Below are positions 8,247 through 15,765 of a stretch of 64,000 nt of DNA, piece after piece. Numbering within the stretch: position 1 is the first letter of the stretch; every line of letters starts with the position of its first letter. The notes beneath the pieces are model-generated. The model was not told the DNA's origin, ran no database searches, and saw nothing but the letters and a program-made list of their open reading frames with translations. Source of the DNA: Rhodoferax sp. (GTDB taxonomy: Bacteria; Pseudomonadota; Gammaproteobacteria; Burkholderiales; Burkholderiaceae_C); contig JAGRPL010000004.1 in assembly GCA_019449595.1 (NCBI GenBank), positions 930,001 through 994,000 on the forward strand. Reading direction: 5' to 3'. Position numbers and translations under genes: made by a program.

Positions 8247-10064
8247 TCAGGCTTCCTGGGTGTCGCGGGCGTAGCCGGGCGGGTTGTGCAGCACGTCTTC
8301 GCCTGGCGGCAGGTCGGGAATGCGCGCCGCATTGGCAGCGGCCTTGAAGGGCTCGTGGCCGACCCGCTTGAGGGTGTCGATGAAGTATTCTTGGCCGATG
8401 CGCTGGGCCCGGTAGGTGTTCAGGATTGCCTCCACCACCCCCGGAATTTCGGCGGCGCCAAACGAGGGGCCCACCACCTTGCCGGGCGTGGCCGGGCCGC
8501 TCAGATTGGTGCCGTCGGAGCCGCCCAGCGACACCTGGTACCACTCGCGGCCGTCCTTGTCCACGCCCAGGATGCCGATGTGGCCGCTGTGGTGGTGGCC
8601 GCAGGAGTTGATGCAGCCGCTGATGTGCAGGTCGATGTCGCCCAGGTCAAACAGCTCGTCCATGTCCTGGTAGCGCTCGGTGATGGCGGCGGCAATCGGG
8701 ATGGACCGTGCGTTGGCCAGCGAGCAGAAGTCGCCGCCGGGGCAGGAAATCATGTCCGTCAGCAGGCCGATGTTGGCGCGGGCCAGGCCCAGTGCTTTGG
8801 CTGCGCGCCACAGGGCGGGTAGCTGTTCGGCACGCACCCAGGGCAGCAGCAGGTTCTGCTCGTGCGTCACGCGGGCTTCGCTGGCGGAAAAGCGGTCGGC
8901 CAGGTCGGCGGCGGCGTCCAACTGGTCGTCGGTGGCATCGCCAGGCGCATAGCCCAGGCGTTTGAATGACAGGGTCACGGCACGCAGGGCGGGGTTGCGG
9001 TGCGCCGTCACGTTGCGCACCAGCCAGCGGGCGTATTCGGGCTCTTCGGCGGCGGTGATGGGCTCCACTGCAGCGGCGGGGGCGTTCAGCACCGGGGGCA
9101 CGAAGCAGGCGTTGACGCGGTCGAACTCGGCCTGGGTAATGGTGTGCGGCGCGCCGTCAAGCTCCAGGATCTGCTGGTATTCGGCTTCCACCTGGTCGAT
9201 GTAGCGCTGGCCTTCGGCCTTCACCAGGATCTTGATGCGCGCCTTCCAGACGTTGTCGCGCCGGCCATAGCCGTTGTAGACGCGAATCACCGCTTCCAGG
9301 TAGTTCAGGATCTGGTTCCAGGGCAGGAACTCGCGCACCACGGTGCTGATGAGCGGTGTGCGACCCATGCCGCCGCCCACGCGCACCCGAAAGCCCAGCT
9401 CGCCCTGTGCCGAGCGCACCAGCTGCAGGCCCACGTCGTACCAGGCAATGGCGGCGCGGTCTTCTGCGCCGCCGGTCACGGAAATCTTGAACTTGCGCGG
9501 CAGGAAGGCAAATTCGGGGTGCAGGGTGCCCCACTGGCGGATGATTTCGCAGAACGGACGCGGATCAGCCACCTCGTCCACCGCAATGCCGGCCAGCGCG
9601 TCGCTGGCAATGTTGCGGATGCAGTTGCCGCTGGTCTGGATCCCGTGCATGTTGGCACTGGCCAGCAGGTCCATCACGTCGGCCGACTTGGTCAGCGGAA
9701 TCCAGTTGTACTGCACGTTGAGGCGGGTAGTGAAGTGCCCGTAGCCGTGCTTGAGGCGGGGGGCCTTGAGGGCGCCCAGCTGGTCCTGGGTGTGCTGCGC
9801 CTGCTCGAACAGCTCGGCGGCGGGCTGGTCGTACTCGCGGGCGATTTTGGCCAGCACGCGCAGCTGCGGGCTCGACAGCTCGCCGTACGGAACGGACACC
9901 CGCAGCATGGGCGCATAACGCTGGATGTACCAGCCGTTTTGCAGGCGCAGCGGGCGGAACTCGGCGTCACCCAGCGTGCCGGCCAGATTGCGCTCGAGCT
10001 GGTCGCGGTACTGGGCGGCGCGGTTTTTTACAAACTGGCGGTCAAAGTCGGTGTATTGGTACAT
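8247..10064 (-). CDS. cysI: Sulfite reductase hemoprotein (nitrite/sulfite reductase family), CysI, 605 aa
   Basis: Six-electron reduction of sulfite to sulfide on a siroheme-[4Fe-4S] centre. The cluster/siroheme cysteines are visible as CPGGDFC near residue 440 and CINSCGHHH near 483, and the two ferredoxin-like half-repeats are present. No cysJ flavoprotein gene lies nearby, so ferredoxin with the reductase at 3197-4294 is a likely donor. The gene follows the TauE-like permease by 3 bases and starts the DUF934-cysH-cysD-cysN series. Siroheme supply may involve CbiX at 30907-31290. Confidence 0.95.
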   Translation of the reverse strand: MYQYTDFDRQFVKNRAAQYRDQLERNLAGTLGDAEFRPLRLQNGWYIQRYAPMLRVSVPYGELSSPQLRVLAKIAREYDQPAAELFEQAQHTQDQLGALKAPRLKHGYGHFTTRLNVQYNWIPLTKSADVMDLLASANMHGIQTSGNCIRNIASDALAGIAVDEVADPRPFCEIIRQWGTLHPEFAFLPRKFKISVTGGAEDRAAIAWYDVGLQLVRSAQGELGFRVRVGGGMGRTPLISTVVREFLPWNQILNYLEAVIRVYNGYGRRDNVWKARIKILVKAEGQRYIDQVEAEYQQILELDGAPHTITQAEFDRVNACFVPPVLNAPAAAVEPITAAEEPEYARWLVRNVTAHRNPALRAVTLSFKRLGYAPGDATDDQLDAAADLADRFSASEARVTHEQNLLLPWVRAEQLPALWRAAKALGLARANIGLLTDMISCPGGDFCSLANARSIPIAAAITERYQDMDELFDLGDIDLHISGCINSCGHHHSGHIGILGVDKDGREWYQVSLGGSDGTNLSGPATPGKVVGPSFGAAEIPGVVEAILNTYRAQRIGQEYFIDTLKRVGHEPFKAAANAARIPDLPPGEDVLHNPPGYARDTQEA

Positions 10065-10067
10065 GGT

Positions 10068-10859
10068 TTACAGGGCTATAAGCTTGAGTCCGGCGTAGGC
10101 CAGCAGGAAGGAGAGCAGGGAGCGGATGACACGTTCGGGGGTCTTGCCCATCAGGTGCGAGCCCACCCAGATACCGGGCAGCGAACCCGCCAGCAGGCTC
10201 AGCAGCATGGTCCAGTCCACCGAACCCAGCGAGGCGTGCCCGGCGCCGGCCACCAGGGTCAGCGGCACGGCGTAGGCGATGTCGGCGGCCACGATGCGCG
10301 GCAGGGGCAACAGGGGGTACAGAATCATCAGCACCGTGACGCCAATGGCGCCCGCGCCCACCGAGGTCAGCGTCACCAGCGTGCCAATGACCGCCCCGAA
10401 CAGCAGGGGCAGGCCCCAGTGGCGCGGACGGGCGGCGACGGCTTCCTGCCCGCGGGCCAGTTTGATCGGCGCAGCCTTGCCCCGCACCACCTTGTACAGC
10501 GTGGCGGCAGCCGTGAGCAGCAGGGCGCCACCCAGGGTGTTGGTCATGACGGTCTGCATGGCGGCGCTGGCCGGTCCCACCACGTGCAGGATGTAGAGCG
10601 TGATCAGCGCAGCCGGAATGCTGCCGGCGGAAAGGTTGAGCACCACCGGCCAGTCGATGACCCGGGCGCGGGCCAGCTTGAGCGTGCCGCCCATTTTGGT
10701 GAAGGCGGCAAACAGCAGGTCGGTACCCACGGCCAGGTGCGGCTTGACGCCGAAGAAGAAAATCAGGATGGGCGTCATCAGCGAACCGCCGCCCACGCCG
10801 GTGAGGCCGACCACCAGGCCCACAAAAAACCCCGCAAAGACAAACGCCAATTCATGCAT
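10068..10859 (-). CDS. TauE/SafE (DUF81) family membrane permease, 263 aa
   Basis: An inner-membrane protein of about eight hydrophobic segments with the Gly-rich start VGLTGVGGGSLMTP typical of TauE/SafE sulfonate, sulfite or sulfoacetate transporters. The start is the ATG of MHELAFVF; an upstream in-frame start would add seven residues. It is the first gene of the sulfate reduction operon, three bases before cysI. Uptake or export of an inorganic sulfur compound is therefore likely, though the substrate cannot be read from sequence. Confidence 0.88.
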   Translation of the reverse strand: MHELAFVFAGFFVGLVVGLTGVGGGSLMTPILIFFFGVKPHLAVGTDLLFAAFTKMGGTLKLARARVIDWPVVLNLSAGSIPAALITLYILHVVGPASAAMQTVMTNTLGGALLLTAAATLYKVVRGKAAPIKLARGQEAVAARPRHWGLPLLFGAVIGTLVTLTSVGAGAIGVTVLMILYPLLPLPRIVAADIAYAVPLTLVAGAGHASLGSVDWTMLLSLLAGSLPGIWVGSHLMGKTPERVIRSLLSFLLAYAGLKLIAL

Positions 10860-10914
10860 GGCCCCGACTGTAGGGGGCATGCTTTAGATTGAAAACTACA
10901 TTTTCGCTATGTTG

Positions 10915-10933
10915 ATATTCTTTGGGTGAATAT
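10915..10933. promoter_or_regulatory. Dyad ATATTC-N7-GAATAT upstream of the cys operon (possible LysR-type site)
   Basis: A perfect 6-bp inverted repeat with a 7-base spacer lies 56 bases before the TauE-like start, in an AT-rich stretch between the divergent cys operon and the VIT gene. Its size and place suit a LysR-type regulator, and CysB is encoded at 29904-30857. No direct evidence of binding. Confidence 0.35.
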
Positions 10934-11037
10934 AGAAGACGGGCACGGTGCAGGACCCGGGTCGGGCGGTGTGCTTTCGGGTACGCTGGGGGCCACAGAA
11001 CCCTTTGTCTTGCCTGCGCACCCGGAGAACCCACACC

Positions 11038-11727
11038 ATGCGACATACCGAACGACACAAGACCCACCGCATTGGCTGGCTGCGCGCGGCGGTGCTGGGC
11101 GCGAACGACGGCATCGTCTCCACGGCCAGCCTGATTCTGGGCGTGGCCGCTTCCGGCACCGGTCGCCCGGGCATTCTGGTGGCGGGCGTTGCCGGGCTGG
11201 TGGCCGGGGCCATGTCCATGGCGGCGGGCGAGTACGTGTCGGTCAGCTCCCAGGCGGACACCGAGCACGCCGACCTGGAGCGCGAGCGCAAGGAACTGGC
11301 CGCCGATCCCGTGCATGAGCACGCCGAGTTGCGGGACATCTACGTGCAGCGGGGGCTGGACGTCGCGCTGGCCACGCAGGTGGCTACCCAGCTGATGCAG
11401 CACGACGCCCTGGGCGCCCACGGGCGCGACGAACTGGGCATTACCGAAGCCCTGGCCGCGCGGCCGGTGCAGGCCGCGCTGGCTTCGGCGGCCATGTTTG
11501 CCCTCGGTGCCGTCCTGCCTTTGCTGGTTGTCTGGCTGTTGCCGGTGGCGGCGCTCATGTGGGGCGTGGCGGGCAGTTCGCTGGTGTTCCTGGCGCTGCT
11601 GGGGGCGGTGGGTGCCCGCGCGGGCGGCGCCGGCGTTACCGCGGCAGCGGCGCGGGTCTGCTTCTGGGGCGCCATGGCCATGGCGCTGACGGCTGGGGTG
11701 GGCGCGCTGTTCGGGGTGGCTGCCTGA
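11038..11727 (+). CDS. VIT1/CCC1-family transporter (Fe2+/Mn2+ type), 229 aa
   Basis: A membrane protein of the vacuolar iron transporter family. The N-terminal helix ends in GANDGIVSTASLILGVA, and AGAMSMAAGEYVSVSSQ follows, a hallmark of the family. A charged cytoplasmic helix region (~75-140) rich in Glu/His precedes three C-terminal hydrophobic segments. The start is the ATG preceded by GGAG; a longer reading frame upstream lacks a ribosome-binding site. It probably exports Fe2+ or Mn2+ from the cytoplasm. It is divergent from the sulfur operon and convergent with the nucleoside hydrolase gene. Confidence 0.92.
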   Translation: MRHTERHKTHRIGWLRAAVLGANDGIVSTASLILGVAASGTGRPGILVAGVAGLVAGAMSMAAGEYVSVSSQADTEHADLERERKELAADPVHEHAELRDIYVQRGLDVALATQVATQLMQHDALGAHGRDELGITEALAARPVQAALASAAMFALGAVLPLLVVWLLPVAALMWGVAGSSLVFLALLGAVGARAGGAGVTAAAARVCFWGAMAMALTAGVGALFGVAA

Positions 11728-11745
11728 GGCGCCTGCCCCGATCGA

Positions 11746-12741
11746 TTACCGCGTCAGCCAGTCCGCCATCAGCGTCTGTTCAAACAGCGCCAGACAGCCG
11801 GCGGCGTCCACCTGCATGCACACGTCGGCCAGTGGCCGGTTGGCCTCCCAGCCGGGCTGTGGGTAGTTCAGGTGCGCCAGGCGCTTGAGCATGGTCTGCC
11901 CCTGGGCCAGCCCGTCGGTGGCCACGCGGATGCAGCCGCGCTCCCGCGTGAAGAGCGCGGGGCTCACCAGGTAGACGAAGGCCAGCACATCGTGGGCAAA
12001 GCAGCCGGGGTCGGACGCCAGGCGTGGGTGCTGCGCACTGTAGAAGCGGGAATAGAAGCCCACGGCATGGTGCAGGGTGTCGGTTGCCGGGTGGCGGTGG
12101 TGTTCGGCAATGCGCCGGAACAGGGTGAGCGGTGTCACTACCCGGTGGGTCACGTCCAGCCCCACCATGGTGAGTGGCCAGCCGGCGCCAAACACCTGCT
12201 CGGCGGCGTGCGGGTCGTTCCAGATGTTGGATTCGGCCACCGGCGACACGTTGCCCGGCTCGGTGATGGTGCCACCCATGAGGATGACTTCGCGCAGCAG
12301 GCGCGGCAGGGCAGGCTCCAGTTTGAGTGCCAGGCTCAGGTTGCCCAGCGGGCCCACGGCCACCAGCGTGATGGCGCCGGGCTGCGCCCGCGCCATGTCC
12401 ACGATGAACTGGGCCGAAGCCCGCGGGTCCAGCCGGTTGGTCGTGGCGACGCGGGAGGGCAGGTTGCCCAGGCCGTCGGCGCCGTGGATGTAGTCGGGTG
12501 GCGCCTCCCCCGGCTTGCACCAGGGGGTGCTGACGCCCTGCGTTACCGGTACGGACCGGTTGGCGATGGCCGTCAGGTATAGCGCGTTGGCCGCGGCCTG
12601 CTCCACCGAGACGTTGCCAAAGGTGGTGGTGATGCCCACCACTTCGATGCCGGGGTGCGCCAGCGCGAAATACAGCGCCATGGCGTCGTCCACGCCGGGG
12701 TCGGTATCAAAAATGACTTTGCGGGGTGCGGTGGTGTGCAT
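11746..12741 (-). CDS. Nucleoside hydrolase (IunH/URH family), 331 aa
   Basis: Splits the N-glycosidic bond of ribonucleosides to ribose and base. The Ca2+-binding DTDPGVDDA motif is at residues ~12-20, with VGPLGNLSLAL and the C-terminal ASDPGCFAHDVLAF containing a catalytic His/Asp region. The chosen ATG is that of MHTTAPRK; 16 upstream residues are possible but overlap the spacer to the ribokinase gene. The ribokinase gene is 14 bases upstream, so the ribose released can be phosphorylated at once. Base specificity cannot be assigned. Confidence 0.93.
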   Translation of the reverse strand: MHTTAPRKVIFDTDPGVDDAMALYFALAHPGIEVVGITTTFGNVSVEQAAANALYLTAIANRSVPVTQGVSTPWCKPGEAPPDYIHGADGLGNLPSRVATTNRLDPRASAQFIVDMARAQPGAITLVAVGPLGNLSLALKLEPALPRLLREVILMGGTITEPGNVSPVAESNIWNDPHAAEQVFGAGWPLTMVGLDVTHRVVTPLTLFRRIAEHHRHPATDTLHHAVGFYSRFYSAQHPRLASDPGCFAHDVLAFVYLVSPALFTRERGCIRVATDGLAQGQTMLKRLAHLNYPQPGWEANRPLADVCMQVDAAGCLALFEQTLMADWLTR

Positions 12742-12755
12742 GGGCAAGGTGGTGG

Positions 12756-13706
12756 TCAGCGGGGGCTGGCGGGCCCGGTCAGCCCGCACAGGTAGCGCAA
12801 CGCGGTGATCCGGGCGGGGTTGGGCGGGGGTTGTTGCGCCAGGAAGGCGGTCACTTCGGCCGCCTGTGGAATGCTGGACTGCGCGCCCGGGCGCGTGCAG
12901 GCCAGGGCGCCGGCGGCGCTGGCCATGCGCAGGGCCAGGGGAATGTCTGCGCCCAGGTGCAGGGCTGCAACCAGGCTGCCGCAGAAGGTGTCGCCGGCGC
13001 CGGTGGTGTCAACCGGCGTCACGTCAAACGCTTCCTGCAGGAAAAACACCCCGTGGCTGCGCGCGCAGCAGCCGTGGTGGCCCAGGGTCACCACCACGGT
13101 GGGAACGTGGATGCGTTCCAGGCATTGGGCGATGCTGCCCTGGTGGCCGGCCAGGGCGGCCAGTTCGCCTTCGTTGACGATCAGGATGTCGACCGCTTCC
13201 AGCAGCGGCGCCGGCAGGGCCTGCGCCGGGGCGGGGTTGAGCACTACGGTCACGCCCTGGCGGCGGGCGGCCTGGGCGTAGGCCGTGACGGTGGCCAGCG
13301 GGGTCTCCAGCTGCAGCATCAGGTGGCTGAAACCCACCAGTGGCGGCAGGTGCCGGGGCTGCAGGCTCAGGTTCGCGCCGGGGGCCACGGTGATGGCGTT
13401 TTCGGCGTCGTCGGACACGCAGATGAAGGCGCAGCCCGTGGTCTGGTCGGGTACCCGCACCAGGTGCAGCTTCACCAGGGCCTCGCGCAGCGAGGCCTCC
13501 AGTGGCTCGGCGTGGGCGTCGGCACCCAGGGCCAGCAGCATGTGCGTGGGCACGCCGCCAGCGCGCGCGGCGGCCACCGCCTGGTTGGCGCCCTTCCCGC
13601 CGGGGTAGGTCTTGAAGTCGCGACCCAGCACCGTTTCACCCGGGCTGGGGATGTGCGCCGCCCGGACCACGAAGTCCATGTTGGCTGAGCCGGCCACAAG
13701 TATCAT
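12756..13706 (-). CDS. rbsK: Ribokinase, 316 aa
   Basis: A PfkB-family sugar kinase making ribose-5-phosphate. The substrate-binding GGKGANQA motif is at residues ~36-43, and the anion-hole/catalytic-base motif DTTGAGDTF lies near 240. The start MILVAGSANMDF has a GGAG ribosome-binding site 7 bases upstream; an ATG four codons earlier lacks one. Its stop is 14 bases before the nucleoside hydrolase, giving a two-step salvage operon. It diverges from a periplasmic binding-protein gene that may respond to related compounds. Confidence 0.93.
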   Translation of the reverse strand: MILVAGSANMDFVVRAAHIPSPGETVLGRDFKTYPGGKGANQAVAAARAGGVPTHMLLALGADAHAEPLEASLREALVKLHLVRVPDQTTGCAFICVSDDAENAITVAPGANLSLQPRHLPPLVGFSHLMLQLETPLATVTAYAQAARRQGVTVVLNPAPAQALPAPLLEAVDILIVNEGELAALAGHQGSIAQCLERIHVPTVVVTLGHHGCCARSHGVFFLQEAFDVTPVDTTGAGDTFCGSLVAALHLGADIPLALRMASAAGALACTRPGAQSSIPQAAEVTAFLAQQPPPNPARITALRYLCGLTGPASPR

Positions 13707-13815
13707 GAAATTCTCCATCCGCGGGTCTGGGGGTCTATTGTGTCGCGTAAAACAGCGGTGTCTTGCGTGCGCAGCGGTGCGATTCGCTGCTAGAGTCAAA
13801 GACTCGGGAGAATGT

Positions 13816-15012
13816 ATGAAACAGGTATTGACCGCGTTGGTGGCGGTGTTGTCCGCCGGGGTGTTTGCCCAGGGCAAGCCGATCAAGATTGGTGAAATCA
13901 ACAGCTATTCCAGCATGCCGCAGTTCACCACGCCCTACCGCCAGGGCTGGCAGCTGGCGGTGGACGAGGTCAACGCCGCCGGCGGGCTGCTTGGCCGCCC
14001 GGTGCAGGTGGTGGCGCGGGACGACGCCGGCAAGCCCGAAGAGGCCCTGCGCCACGCCATCGAGCTCACGTCCAAGGAGCAGGTCGACGTGCTGGCCGGG
14101 GGCTTTCTGTCCAATGTGGGCCTGGCGCTGGCCGACCACGCGCTCAAGAACAAACGCCTGTTCGTGGCCAGCGAGCCGCTGACCGACGCCATGGTGTGGG
14201 AGAAGGGCAACCGCTACACCTTCCGCCTGCGCCCCAGTACCTATATGCAGGCCGCCATGCTGGTGGAAGAGGCCGCCAAGCTGCCGGCCAAGCGCTGGGC
14301 CACCATCGCGCCCAACTACGAGTACGGGCAAAGTGCGGTCGCCAGCTTCAAGGCCTTGCTCAAGGCGCGCCGCCCCGACGTGGAGTTCGTGGCCGAGCAG
14401 TGGCCGGCCCAGGGCAAGCTGGACGCCGGCACCACCTTGCAGGCGGTGATGCAGGCGCACCCCGATGCCATTTTCAACGTGACCTTTGGCGCCGATCTGG
14501 CCAAGTTGGTGCGTGAAGGCAACCAGCGCAATGTGTTCCCCAAAACGCCGGTGGTATCCATGCTCTCGGGCGAGCCCGAGTACCTGGACGTGCTCAAGGA
14601 CGAAACCCCCCGGGGCTGGATCGTGACCGGCTACCCCTGGGACCAGATTGACACCAAGGAGCACAGCGCGTTTGCCGCCAACTACTACAAGAAGTTCAAC
14701 GAAAACCCCAAGGTGGGCTCGGTGGTGGGCTACGCCACCATGCAGGCCATCTTTGCCGCCATCCGCAAGGCCAAAAGCACCGACAACGAGAAGCTGGTCA
14801 CCGCCATGCGCGGCCTGACCTTTACCACGCCGTTCGGTCCGGCCGAGTTCCGCGCCTTGGACCAGCAGTCCACCATGGGTGCCTACGTGGGCAAGCTGGA
14901 TCTGCGCGGCCAGAAGGGCTCCATGGTGCAGTGGCGCTATGCCGACGGCAGGAACTACCAGCCGGCGGACAGCTATGTGCGCAGCCACCGCCCGGCGGCG
15001 GCCAACCAGTAA
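13816..15012 (+). CDS. Periplasmic ABC substrate-binding protein, LivK type (Peripla_BP_6), 398 aa
   Basis: A type I solute-binding protein. The N-terminus MKQVLTALVAVLSAGVFA is a Sec signal peptide with cleavage after FA. The mature part starts with KPIKIGEINSYSS and has the NAAGGLLGRPV segment usual for branched-chain amino acid/amide-binding proteins. The ATG has a GGGAG site 6 bases upstream. No permease or ATPase genes are adjacent, so it is an orphan receptor here or uses a transporter encoded elsewhere. The ligand is unknown; the divergent nucleoside/ribose genes give only a weak hint. Confidence 0.9.
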   Translation: MKQVLTALVAVLSAGVFAQGKPIKIGEINSYSSMPQFTTPYRQGWQLAVDEVNAAGGLLGRPVQVVARDDAGKPEEALRHAIELTSKEQVDVLAGGFLSNVGLALADHALKNKRLFVASEPLTDAMVWEKGNRYTFRLRPSTYMQAAMLVEEAAKLPAKRWATIAPNYEYGQSAVASFKALLKARRPDVEFVAEQWPAQGKLDAGTTLQAVMQAHPDAIFNVTFGADLAKLVREGNQRNVFPKTPVVSMLSGEPEYLDVLKDETPRGWIVTGYPWDQIDTKEHSAFAANYYKKFNENPKVGSVVGYATMQAIFAAIRKAKSTDNEKLVTAMRGLTFTTPFGPAEFRALDQQSTMGAYVGKLDLRGQKGSMVQWRYADGRNYQPADSYVRSHRPAAANQ

Positions 15013-15027
15013 GGCGGCTGCGCGCAC

Positions 15028-15765
15028 ATGACGGCTACGGTGTGGGTCAAGGTAGTGGGGTTTAGCGATGTGGAGCGGCACACGCTCAACACCCTGTTCC
15101 GGCTCTCGGCGGGCCAGACCCCGGCTTACGCGTTGTGGACACCCGAGCAGGCGGCGCCACCGCAGGTGGCCCTGATCGACGTGGATTCATACGAGTCCGG
15201 GCTGGACCAGGCGTCTCCCGGTTTCAATACCAACCTCAAACGCCTCTGTGTGGGGAGCCGGGTGTCGGAGGCCGCATGGCGGACCTTTCCGCGCCCGGTG
15301 GACTGGCCCGCCCTGCTGCAGGCGCTCGACAGCCTGTTTGCCTCGCAGGCCGAAGTGGACATTGACCTGGGGCTGGATGACCCGGTGGACCCGACCGTTC
15401 CGCCCGGGATCAAGGCGTCGCTGCTGGTGGGGCTGGCCCGCGAGGAAGCGCTGTATTTGCGCGCCCGCCTGGCCCTGGCGGGCCTGACGGACGTGGACGA
15501 CGCCGACAGCGCGGTGCACGCCGGCAACTGCCTTGCGGAGCGCCGTTACGACCTGGTGGTGGTGAGTCTGGAACTGGCCGACGCCGACCCGTGGGCGCTG
15601 GTGCAATCGTTTGCCGACCTGCTGGCGCCGCCCCATGCGGTGGTGGTGGCCACGGCAGCGCCCTCCTGGCAGGCCATGGAGCGGGCCGAAGCGCTGGGAT
15701 GCAAGGGGTTGCTGGAAGTGCCGTTCAATCCACCGCAGGTGCTGGCTTTGCTGCAGCAGGTCTGA
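15028..15765 (+). CDS. Hypothetical protein with receiver-like C-terminal domain, 245 aa
   Basis: No named family. Residues ~130-245 have the alternating hydrophobic strand/helix pattern of a CheY-like receiver (YDLVVVSLELADAD, then HAVVVATAAPS, then GLLEVPFNPPQVLALL). The phospho-acceptor Asp position reads Ser/Leu, and the usual Lys-Pro near the end reads Val-Pro. It is therefore a pseudo-receiver that cannot be phosphorylated in the normal way. The N-terminal half may be a second degenerate copy. It begins 15 bases after the binding-protein gene and its 3' end overlaps the convergent mnmC by 41 bases. Confidence 0.7.
   Translation: MTATVWVKVVGFSDVERHTLNTLFRLSAGQTPAYALWTPEQAAPPQVALIDVDSYESGLDQASPGFNTNLKRLCVGSRVSEAAWRTFPRPVDWPALLQALDSLFASQAEVDIDLGLDDPVDPTVPPGIKASLLVGLAREEALYLRARLALAGLTDVDDADSAVHAGNCLAERRYDLVVVSLELADADPWALVQSFADLLAPPHAVVVATAAPSWQAMERAEALGCKGLLEVPFNPPQVLALLQQV

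Noticed and set aside
9000..10892. 630-codon plus-strand reading frame opposite cysI and the TauE-like gene
   Set aside because: Lies over two clearly recognised genes; its composition (Gly, Gln, His) is that of a shadow frame.
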